The notes beneath the pieces are model-generated. The model ran no database searches. It saw only the letters and a list, made by a program, of their open reading frames with translations, and was not told where the DNA came from. A program made the translations under genes and the position numbers. DNA of 36,540 nucleotides, from the NCBI GenBank assembly GCA_945786855.1, contig CALZGI010000342.1:1-36540 (forward strand), read 5' to 3'. This stretch comes from Thermodesulfovibrionia bacterium. GTDB taxonomy: Bacteria > Nitrospirota > Thermodesulfovibrionia > UBA6902. Shown here piece after piece: positions 1-7,197 of the stretch. Numbering within the stretch: position 1 is the stretch's first letter; each line of letters opens with the position of its first letter.

Positions 1-479
<479 letters not shown>

Positions 480-574
480 CTGAAACCAGGGGCAAGGGCA
501 TGAATGGATTACATTGAAAATCGTTATGAAAAATATTTTAACTAGTGCAAGTTCTCCATTTGGTGATATCTTTT

Positions 575-614
575 CCCTTGATCCCTTGACCGCTCGACCC
601 CTTGACCCCGGTCT
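575..614 (+). repeat. Octamer tandem array upstream of the LolC/E gene
   Basis: Five consecutive 8-base units: CCCTTGAT, CCCTTGAC, CGCTCGAC, CCCTTGAC and a degenerate CCCGGTCT. The array ends three bases before the permease ATG at 618, exactly where a Shine-Dalgarno would lie, and no SD-like purine run is present. Three similar short-period arrays occur elsewhere in the window. Confidence 0.75.
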
Positions 615-617
615 ATT

Positions 618-1847
618 ATGAACTTACCTTACCAGTTCTTTATAGCCCTCCGATACTTTAAGTCAAAGAAGAAGCACGGCGGCATATCTATCAATACATT
701 TATCTCGATTGCAGGGGTTGCTCTCGGTGTAATGACCCTTATTACGGTGCTTTCGGTGATGAGCGGTTTTCATGAAGATCTTCAGGCAAAAATTCTTGGA
801 GTGAATTCCCATATCGTTACCATGAGCTACGATGGAAAAATCGGGAATCACGAGGAGATACGAGAAAAAATCAGTGCCGTTGACGGTGTCGTGGACTCTG
901 CCCCCTTTGTTTATGGCCAGGTTATGCTCAGGTCCGGAAGGAGGGCGCATGGAATAATTGTCAGGGGGGTTGATCCCGTTCTCGGGACGGGCACCACGTC
1001 TATTCTTGAGAATCTCAAGACAGGGAATATTCATGATCTGCAGAAGAATACGGGGATGCCGGGCATTATCGTCGGCCGGGAGCTCTTAAGGAATCTGGCT
1101 TTGATGGTAGGCGATGAAATTGACATGGTTTCGCCCATGAGCGAAATGGGGCCTCTCGGGATGATCCCCAAAATGAAAAAGTTCAGGGTTGTCGGATATT
1201 TTGAGGCGGGAATGTATGAGTATGACTCAAGCCTTGCTTTTATACATTTAAAAGAAGCCCAGCAGTTTTTTAAATACGGAGACGATGTTTCGGGTATTGA
1301 GGTGAAGATTCTTGATCTCTACAGCGCTGAGGAGGTGTCTGACGGGATTCAGCACATGCTGAGTCCTCCCTATTACACAAGGGACTGGATGCAGATGAAC
1401 AGGAATCTTTTTTCCGCTCTCAAACTCGAAAAAATAGTCATGTTCATCATTCTTACACTTATTATTCTTGTTGCTTCTTTCAATATTATCAGCAATCTCA
1501 TCATGATTGTTATTGAAAAGGGGCGGGAAATTGCGATCATGAAAACAATGGGGGCAACCAACAGGGGCATTATGGTGATCTTCATTCTTCACGGGCTTAT
1601 TATCGGTATAAGCGGTACCGCACTCGGCGTTATCGGAGGGTACGGTCTCTGTCAGATCCTGAAGACATATAAATTTATAAACCTGCCTGCTGATGTCTAT
1701 TACCTCAGTTACCTTCCCGTGAGAATGAGTTTGTTCGATTTTACCGTTGTTCCCATTGCCGCGATTCTCATTACTTTTCTGGCCACTGTTTATCCGTCCT
1801 GGCAGGCTGCAAAACTGGACCCCGTTGAGCCGTTACGCTATGAATAA
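618..1847 (+). CDS. Lipoprotein-releasing ABC transporter permease, LolC/LolE family
   Basis: Inner-membrane subunit of the Lol system, which extracts outer-membrane lipoproteins from the inner membrane and passes them to LolA. The 409-aa protein opens with the family-typical LPYQFFIALRYFKSKKK, followed by a first membrane segment (about residues 27-50), a periplasmic domain of about 220 residues and three C-terminal membrane segments (about 273-300, 315-345, 372-395). It ends in the hallmark AAKLDPVEPLRYE. Only one LolC/E-type permease is present, so the complex is probably a homodimer (LolF-like arrangement) with the LolD encoded downstream; that is inference. The start has no Shine-Dalgarno and sits against an octamer repeat array, but the N-terminal match to the family supports it. 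Confidence 0.93.
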   Translation: MNLPYQFFIALRYFKSKKKHGGISINTFISIAGVALGVMTLITVLSVMSGFHEDLQAKILGVNSHIVTMSYDGKIGNHEEIREKISAVDGVVDSAPFVYGQVMLRSGRRAHGIIVRGVDPVLGTGTTSILENLKTGNIHDLQKNTGMPGIIVGRELLRNLALMVGDEIDMVSPMSEMGPLGMIPKMKKFRVVGYFEAGMYEYDSSLAFIHLKEAQQFFKYGDDVSGIEVKILDLYSAEEVSDGIQHMLSPPYYTRDWMQMNRNLFSALKLEKIVMFIILTLIILVASFNIISNLIMIVIEKGREIAIMKTMGATNRGIMVIFILHGLIIGISGTALGVIGGYGLCQILKTYKFINLPADVYYLSYLPVRMSLFDFTVVPIAAILITFLATVYPSWQAAKLDPVEPLRYE

Positions 1848-1881
1848 ATATGAATCAAAATCGGCATAAAGGGAAGCGCTT

Positions 1882-2121
1882 ATGTTTAAAATGATTTTCA
1901 AAACAATGTTTTTCTTTGTATTTGTGGCTTTTTTATCAGTGGCTTTGGCAATGTGGAAAGGCGGGGAACCATTCAGGTATTTTGGAGAAGGAGTTATCGT
2001 TGTTGGTAAATCGATCACCAGGTTTGGAGACTTTGTCGATGAATTTATATCCGGCGGAAAAGAGTTGCGCCAGTCCTATGACAAGATCCGGGATGTCATT
2101 GATTCTGATAATGAAAAATAA
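1882..2121 (+). CDS. Small single-helix membrane protein between the Lol genes
   Basis: A 79-aa protein I do not recognise. Residues about 5-25 form one strongly hydrophobic segment (FKTMFFFVFVAFLSVALAM), followed by a soluble, mildly amphipathic tail rich in charged residues (GKELRQSYDKIRDVIDSDNEK). The N-terminal segment could be a membrane anchor or an uncleaved signal. It lies 34 bases after the LolC/E stop and 24 bases before lolD, on the same strand, so it is very likely co-transcribed with the lipoprotein-release genes. An overlapping +1-frame reading (1916-2140) has no better features. An accessory role in Lol function is only guilt by association. Confidence 0.72.
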   Translation: MFKMIFKTMFFFVFVAFLSVALAMWKGGEPFRYFGEGVIVVGKSITRFGDFVDEFISGGKELRQSYDKIRDVIDSDNEK

Positions 2122-2145
2122 AGGAAGGGAATTGGATTAAGTGCC

Positions 2146-2820
2146 ATGGCCCCGTTTATTCGTGTACAAAATCTAAATAAAGTCTACTCGATCCCGGATA
2201 GAAGTCTCCATATACTGAAAGACATATCTATTGATTTTGCCCAGGGAGAAATGACTGCACTCATGGGGCCGTCCGGAGTCGGCAAAAGCACTCTGCTCCA
2301 TATACTGGGGACCCTGGACAGGCCCACGTCGGGAAGTGTTTTGTACGATGGGATGGACGTGTTTGAATTCAAGAATGATGCGCTCGCTGAATTCAGAAGT
2401 ACCTCAATGGGTTTTGTATTTCAGTTTCACCATCTGCTGCCGGAATTTAACACTGTTGAAAATACTGCCATGCCGGCTCTTATTGCAGGAATGAACAGGA
2501 AAGAGGCGACCGGGAAGGCCGAACGTATGCTGAGTGATGTGGGGCTTTCTGAACGACTGTACCATAAACCGGGAGAGCTGTCGGGAGGTGAACAGCAGAG
2601 GGTGGCTATTGCACGGGCCCTTATGCTCGATCCCAAGGTCGTACTTGCTGACGAACCCACAGGCAACCTTGATACGCGGACGGGAGAGGAAGTTTTCGGT
2701 ATTTTAAAAGACCTGAACGACAGGGGGATTACCTTTGTTATTGTCACACATAACGAAACCCTGGCATCTCAGTGTAACAGAGTTATCAAGATGATGGATG
2801 GAAAGATAATTGGTGAATAA
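2146..2820 (+). CDS. lolD: Lipoprotein-releasing ABC transporter ATPase LolD
   Basis: Cytoplasmic ATPase that powers the LolC/E-type permease encoded just upstream. The 224-aa protein has a complete ABC core: Walker A GPSGVGKST at residues 41-49, a Q-loop at Gln93 (VFQFHHLLPEF), signature LSGGEQQRV at 145-153, Walker B VVLADEP with GNLD at 165-176 and the H-loop His202. The VFQFHHLLPEFN string after the Q-loop is characteristic of LolD rather than generic MacB/FtsE ATPases, which are the main alternative. The purine run AAGGAAGGGA (2121-2130) lies about 15 bases before the chosen ATG, somewhat far for an SD. The gene closes a lysS-spaced operon of permease, small membrane protein and ATPase. 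Confidence 0.93.
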   Translation: MAPFIRVQNLNKVYSIPDRSLHILKDISIDFAQGEMTALMGPSGVGKSTLLHILGTLDRPTSGSVLYDGMDVFEFKNDALAEFRSTSMGFVFQFHHLLPEFNTVENTAMPALIAGMNRKEATGKAERMLSDVGLSERLYHKPGELSGGEQQRVAIARALMLDPKVVLADEPTGNLDTRTGEEVFGILKDLNDRGITFVIVTHNETLASQCNRVIKMMDGKIIGE

Positions 2821-2843
2821 GCTCCCGGCGGTCAGCTGAAAAA

Positions 2844-3001
2844 ATGACCGGAAAGAACATACTCGCTATCGTGACTGCCAGAGCTGATCTGCCAATAAGA
2901 CATTGATGGAGAAAGCGGGAGTCATGTTTCTTGATGCCCTCAGCCTCGGCTCAGCCCCTCCAGCAAAAAGAAAAATGATCATAGAGGTTATTGGAGAGTG
3001 A
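2844..3001 (+). other. Two stop-start-coupled mini-ORFs, possibly a frame-disrupted 5' end
   Basis: Between lolD and the next gene are two short frames: 2844-2906 (20 codons, MTGKNILAIVTARADLPIRH) and 2906-3001 (31 codons, ending KMIIEVIGE). The first stop overlaps the second start (TGATG) and the second stop overlaps the GTG start at 2998 (GTGA). The IIEVIGE end reads like the first beta strand of the STAS-like domain that continues in the next frame. This could be a real frameshift, a sequence error, or two leader peptides; I cannot tell which. Confidence 0.35.
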
Positions 3002-3840
3002 ACAACCTGTCTGAGGATACCTTTGAGCTTTTCCTCCCAAAGATAATAATGTCTGACGAAATAGACATGCGGCGTGTCATGTTTATTGATCCCTACGGGA
3101 TGGTCGGAATTCTTGAAGCCGGCAGGTTTCTCCATGCCGGGGGTATTCGGAAAGTGCTGCTGCTTCCCGGGGCGGACAATGTTTTGAAATACCTTGAGAG
3201 GATGGATTTTTTTAAATACGCGGAACGTTATTTTAGCCTTGATACGGGAGGGGCAGAATTGCCGGAAAAGTTCCTGAGGAGCGCGCAGTCCGATGTCCTC
3301 CTTGAAATTACACCGATTGAAAAGTCGGAGGACATTCATTCCATTGTGAGCAAGGTAAAGAAAAGGGCATACTCAATCCTTGAAAAGCACCTTCACTACA
3401 ATGAACGCGCGATAAACGGTTTTATCGTCGCACTTTCCGAAGTGTGTCAGAATATTCCTGAACACAGCGGGCATACCGGTTTTGTGGGAATTCAGAAATA
3501 TTACTTTCCGAAGCAGGAGAGAAATGTAGTAAAGATTGCCGTGATGGATCTGGGCATCGGCTTTAAAGGGTCCCTTTCGGAACGACTCACTGCTGCCCAT
3601 GATCTTGATGCCATAGAAAAGGCGTTTATGCACGGTCTTTCGAGGCATAGTGATGAAGGCAGGGGGCATGGGCTTGCTGCTGTCAGAAGGTTTGTTCAAC
3701 AATGGAACGGTAAAATTTCCATACGTTCAGGAACAGGGAAATTTTCAATAATCCCTGACTGGTCCTGGGGAAGAGAAAGGGAAAGGAATCTCATGAATTT
3801 CCCGGGTGCTCAGATAAATATTATGCTGCCGGAAGTATAA
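2998..3840 (+). CDS. STAS-like plus GHKL ATPase (anti-sigma/HATPase-type) regulator
   Basis: A 280-aa protein with two recognisable parts. Residues about 5-80 resemble a STAS-like domain (RRVMFIDPYGMVGILEAGRFL, then KVLLLPG and VLKYLERMDFF). Residues about 125-280 form a GHKL ATP-binding domain: N box with Glu148 and Asn152 (SEVCQNIPEHS), G1 box DLGIG at 184-188 and G2 box GRGHGLAAV at 221-229. No dimerisation-phosphotransfer His box is present, so it is more like an anti-sigma-factor or Spo0F/RsbW-type ATPase than a sensor kinase. The GTG start at 2998 overlaps the stop of an upstream mini-ORF that may encode the missing first STAS strand. Its target is unknown. It probably belongs to the transcript following lolD. 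Confidence 0.8.
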   Translation: MNNLSEDTFELFLPKIIMSDEIDMRRVMFIDPYGMVGILEAGRFLHAGGIRKVLLLPGADNVLKYLERMDFFKYAERYFSLDTGGAELPEKFLRSAQSDVLLEITPIEKSEDIHSIVSKVKKRAYSILEKHLHYNERAINGFIVALSEVCQNIPEHSGHTGFVGIQKYYFPKQERNVVKIAVMDLGIGFKGSLSERLTAAHDLDAIEKAFMHGLSRHSDEGRGHGLAAVRRFVQQWNGKISIRSGTGKFSIIPDWSWGRERERNLMNFPGAQINIMLPEV

Positions 3841-3919
3841 TAGTGCAAAAGTTCGGAAGAGCTGAAGTGCAGATGCAGGGGCGCGGTGCCCGTGCCCTGT
3901 TGTTGCTTGTTGAAACGTC

Positions 3920-4354
3920 ATGAAATTAACCGGTGATATTCAAATAAATGGTACTGAAGGGGACACCCGGAAAGAACTGGCCCTTGAACTGAAGGAAGCA
4001 TTTGCGGCTGTTTCTCCCTTTATAGAGAAACATACGGCATTGGTCTGTCCTGATTGTGAGCACCTTTGCTGTAAGGACAAACACGGGAGGTATGACGGGA
4101 ATGACCTCGTTTTTCTCAAGGCCATTGGTGCAGAACTCCTTCCTGCTCAACATGATCGGAAGGAATCAGGTCCCTGCCGCTTCATGAGTGAAAGGGGGTG
4201 TTCGATTGAGAGGTGGAAGAGGCCCTTCCGGTGTACTCACTTCTTCTGCGATCCCCTCCTGAAGAGCCTGGAGAATGATAATGCCAAGCTTTACCGTGCA
4301 TTTGTAGAATATTTCCAGTACCTGATATCGGTCAGACAGAAACTGCTGGACTGA
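3920..4354 (+). CDS. YkgJ-type cysteine-cluster metal-binding protein
   Basis: A 144-aa cytoplasmic protein with eight cysteines arranged as in the YkgJ/UPF0153 family of putative zinc- or iron-chelating proteins: CPDCEHLCC (Cys43, 46, 50, 51), GPCRF (Cys86), GCSI (Cys94) and RPFRCTHFFC (Cys105, Cys110). The N-terminal 40 residues are a probable helix and the tail after residue 110 is helical without cysteines. The biochemical role of the family is not established. It follows the ATPase gene after an 80-base gap on the same strand. No obvious SD precedes the ATG (TGTTGAAACGTC). The cysteine spacing makes the family call fairly secure while function remains open. Confidence 0.82.
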   Translation: MKLTGDIQINGTEGDTRKELALELKEAFAAVSPFIEKHTALVCPDCEHLCCKDKHGRYDGNDLVFLKAIGAELLPAQHDRKESGPCRFMSERGCSIERWKRPFRCTHFFCDPLLKSLENDNAKLYRAFVEYFQYLISVRQKLLD

Positions 4355-4410
4355 GTTTTTTTCTTCTCGCTGCTGCCTGAATACTTTTTTATTTTATCTT
4401 TGGAATAATA

Positions 4411-4430
4411 CCCCGTAACTTGTTGCGGGG
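4411..4430. repeat. CCCCGTAA/TTGCGGGG hairpin upstream of the efflux operon
   Basis: Inverted repeat of two 8-base arms (CCCCGTAA and TTGCGGGG, one G-U wobble) with a CTTG loop. It lies 56 bases after the YkgJ-type gene and is not followed by a T run, so it is either a weak terminator or an intergenic palindrome. Confidence 0.45.
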
Positions 4431-4510
4431 CAGTTCATTATGATTTAATAGAGAGAGGGCATGGTCAATAATATTAAGCTATCGTCTTCATACTGATAGT
4501 GGAGTAGAAA

Positions 4511-5950
4511 ATGCTTTGTTGTTCCATATTCAGAACGAAGTGGTTCGTGGGGATTCTGCTTTTTATCACTGCCTGCATGGGGTGCAATCCACACGTTGTC
4601 AAAACAGATGTTTCTCCGCTTATAGGTGGCAATGATGAGTATAGCCTGTCAGTGGAGGGTATTGAGCCGCAAAGCAGATGGTGGGAGGTGTTGAATGACA
4701 GATTTCTTGACGCGCTTGTTGTAGAGGCACTTTCAGAAAACCTGACGCTGACACAGGCCCGTGCCAGAATCGAACAGGCAAGAGCTGCAGGGAAACAGGC
4801 ACGGTCTTTTTTGTATCCCGAAGTGAGCGGCAGGGCCTCGGGAGGTTCTGAATGGAGATACAAGGAAAAGCCTGACGATGGTTTTACCCTGGGGTTAGGG
4901 CTTGCATGGGAAGTTGATTTCTGGAGACGCATTTCCTCTGCTGCAGAGGCGACATCATATGAGCTTCGGGCGTCCCGTGAAGATCTTGAGGCTGTGGCGC
5001 TCATGCTAACTGCGCAGGTTGCCGAGACATATTATGAGAGCATTGAACAAAATCTCCGGCTGGCGCTGCTTGAGCGTCAGATTGACGTGGGGAAAACCCT
5101 TCTGGAGTTAACAGAACTGAGATTCGGATATGGAGAGGCTTCAGTGGTGGATGTGTTCCAGCAGCGCCAGCAGCTCGCCTCTACCCGTACCCAGGTGCCG
5201 CTTGTGCGATCACGGGTGCGGACATTGCAAAACAGACTCTCTGTTCTTTTAGGCAGGGCCCCGGTGGGCAGGCCTTTGAGCATGGCCGAAGATTTTCCTG
5301 AACTCCCTCCATTGCCGCTGACGGGCGTACCCGTTGACCTGCTCCAGAAAAGACCGGACCTGAGACGGATACAGGACCAATTGATTGCCGTTGACTACCG
5401 TGTTGCAGAAGCAATGGCAGACCGCTTCCCGAAGATACAACTTACGGGGGCAGGAGGATTTCAGGACCGTTTGGCTGCTGAAGGCATGTTCTTCTCTCTT
5501 CTGCTGGAAGCAGTAGCGCCCCTGATTGACTGGGAGAGACGCCATGCAGAAGTTGAGAAACAGGAGGCACTTTTCAGAGAAGTACTGGCCCGCTATTCCC
5601 AGGCCTATCTCACTGCCATTGAAGAGGTGGAAAATGCACTGTGGCAGGAACGGCATCAGGGAGAATTACTGGAGGCACTGGATCGTCAGATAAGTATAGC
5701 TAAGTCAAATCTTTCAGAGACAGGCAATCGTTACCGTCAGGGATTGACGGACTATCTGCCGGTCCTTGCAGCAATCCAGTCACTGCAGGAGCTCGAACGG
5801 GATATTCTTTCCAGACGAAGGCAGTTGGTTTCGATCCGTATCCTTCTCTACAGGGCGCTGGGAGGCTCTCCGCTGGAGGCCGGGATATATGGCCCTGCGG
5901 CATCGGTTAAGCCTGCAAATGTACATTTGCCTGAAGGAGTTACTAAATGA
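4511..5950 (+). CDS. TolC-family outer-membrane efflux lipoprotein (NodT/OprM type)
   Basis: Outer-membrane channel of the tripartite pump encoded with the next two genes. The 479-aa protein begins with a lipoprotein signal: basic FRTK, hydrophobic WFVGILLFIT, then candidate lipobox cysteines Cys22 (ITAC) and Cys25 (CMGC). Two outer-membrane efflux repeats follow (about residues 60-260 and 270-460), with typical features SRWWEVLNDRFLDALV near the start, ELRFGYGEASVVDVFQQRQQL ending the first repeat, VDLLQKRPDLRRIQDQL starting the second, and ENRYRQGL-like GNRYRQGLTDYLPVL near the end. Length matches NodT-type factors. An SD-like GGAG precedes the ATG by six bases. The stop overlaps the adaptor start (ATGA), implying translational coupling. 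Substrate cannot be read from sequence. Confidence 0.93.
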   Translation: MLCCSIFRTKWFVGILLFITACMGCNPHVVKTDVSPLIGGNDEYSLSVEGIEPQSRWWEVLNDRFLDALVVEALSENLTLTQARARIEQARAAGKQARSFLYPEVSGRASGGSEWRYKEKPDDGFTLGLGLAWEVDFWRRISSAAEATSYELRASREDLEAVALMLTAQVAETYYESIEQNLRLALLERQIDVGKTLLELTELRFGYGEASVVDVFQQRQQLASTRTQVPLVRSRVRTLQNRLSVLLGRAPVGRPLSMAEDFPELPPLPLTGVPVDLLQKRPDLRRIQDQLIAVDYRVAEAMADRFPKIQLTGAGGFQDRLAAEGMFFSLLLEAVAPLIDWERRHAEVEKQEALFREVLARYSQAYLTAIEEVENALWQERHQGELLEALDRQISIAKSNLSETGNRYRQGLTDYLPVLAAIQSLQELERDILSRRRQLVSIRILLYRALGGSPLEAGIYGPAASVKPANVHLPEGVTK

Positions 5951-7113
5951 AATATATTATTATCTTTCTGATACTTCTCATTTCCGTTGCAGCCGCTGTC
6001 GGCCTGTACCGGACAAGTCCACAGACGAAGAAATCAGTCCCGGTACGTCCGCTTCCCCTGGTACAGACTGTTGAAATTCATCCGGGCAGGGAGCAGGTCT
6101 TTCTTGAAGCCTACGGCACGGTAATCCCTGCAAAGCGTATTACTCTCCAGGCTGAAGTGGAAGGCAGGATCATTGATCAGAATCCAGAACTGCTTCCGGG
6201 AGGTCTGATTGAGCAAGGGCATATGGTTTTTCAGATTGATCCTGCTGACTATGGACTCAGTGTAAATGAATACAGAGCGGAGCTGGAAGAGGCGTTGTTT
6301 GAGCTGGATCTTGAACAGGGGAAACAGGTGATAGCCGGGCGGGAATGGACACTGCTGGAAAAGGACATCAACACATCGGAGGTCGGGAAAAGTCTGGCCC
6401 TCCGTGAGCCCCACCTCAGACTGGTCAGGGCCAAAGTGGATAAAGCGAAGAGCAGGCTCGCTCTTGCAGAGCTTGCATTAAAAAGGACAACCGTGAAGGC
6501 TCCGTTCAATGCTCTCGTTCTTGAAGAGTTCATTGATACGGGACAGCTGGTTAGCAGACAGACACCTCTAGCAACACTCGTGGGTACTGATCAGTTCCGG
6601 GTACAGGCGTCAGTTCCGGTATCAGTTCTTCAGCGGATCTCTGTACCGGAAGAAACGGGACAGCTCGGTCTGCCTGCAAAGGTAATATTTGAACCTGCCA
6701 GCGGTCAGTCCGTTATTCGTTCCGGTCATGTGCTGAAGATAATGGGTGACCTTGATCCTGAAGGGAGAATGGCCCGTCTGCTGATAGCCATTGATGATCC
6801 GCTTAACCTTCATTCCAGTAATGCATCAGACCGGACAAAAGGGAAAATTCTTCTGGGGAGCTATGTAAAGGTTATGATCAACGCAGGATCATACAATAAT
6901 GTATACACCATCCCCAGACAGGCCCTGCGGGAAGGCGAACTGATATGGGTAAAAGACAGTGCTGACATACTGCAGATACGAAAGGCAGATGTGGTCTGGC
7001 GCCGCAAAGATGACGTGCTTGCCATAATTGAATTTAAACCGGGGGAGGAATTGATACTCAGCAGACTTCAGTCGCCATTGCCGGGGATGAAAGTGAAGGC
7101 AAGAAACAGATAG
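5947..7113 (+). CDS. RND efflux periplasmic adaptor (HlyD/AcrA family)
   Basis: Membrane-fusion subunit linking the RND pump to the TolC-type channel. The 388-aa protein has an N-terminal hydrophobic anchor (about residues 2-22, YIIIFLILLISVAAAVGLY) with no lipobox cysteine. A split biotinyl-lipoyl-like domain follows (ITLQAEVEGRI at about 59-69 and RTTVKAPFNALVLE near 180), flanking a coiled-coil hairpin (about 100-175, LELDLEQGKQVI...LRLVRAKVDKAKSRLALAEL). Beta-barrel and membrane-proximal parts complete the chain (GSYVKVMI, VYTIPRQALREG). It starts inside the upstream stop (ATGA). Its own TAG stop is also the first three bases of a TAGGCAA heptamer array. The call is secure; substrate is unknown. 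Confidence 0.92.
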   Translation: MKYIIIFLILLISVAAAVGLYRTSPQTKKSVPVRPLPLVQTVEIHPGREQVFLEAYGTVIPAKRITLQAEVEGRIIDQNPELLPGGLIEQGHMVFQIDPADYGLSVNEYRAELEEALFELDLEQGKQVIAGREWTLLEKDINTSEVGKSLALREPHLRLVRAKVDKAKSRLALAELALKRTTVKAPFNALVLEEFIDTGQLVSRQTPLATLVGTDQFRVQASVPVSVLQRISVPEETGQLGLPAKVIFEPASGQSVIRSGHVLKIMGDLDPEGRMARLLIAIDDPLNLHSSNASDRTKGKILLGSYVKVMINAGSYNNVYTIPRQALREGELIWVKDSADILQIRKADVVWRRKDDVLAIIEFKPGEELILSRLQSPLPGMKVKARNR

Positions 7114-7177
7114 GCAATAGGCAATAGGCAATAGGCAATGGGTTTTTTCATAGCCCCTTGCCTCTTGCCTCTGACCT
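7111..7177 (+). repeat. TAGGCAA heptamer array with facing CTTGCCT units
   Basis: Four perfect TAGGCAA units (7111-7138) start with the TAG stop of the adaptor gene. After TGGG and a T-rich loop come reverse-complementary units CTTGCCT (7157-7163), CTTGCCT (7164-7170) and CTGACCT (7171-7177). The arms can pair over about 18 bases with three mismatches, giving a hairpin within the efflux operon, 20 bases before the pump ATG. Confidence 0.8.
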
Positions 7178-7197
7178 TCTTGTCATTTTGAAAATAT

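Noticed and set aside
4479-4499. CTATC/GATAG inverted repeat before the efflux operon as an operator
   Set aside because: Arms are only five bases with an 11-base gap, which is too likely by chance.
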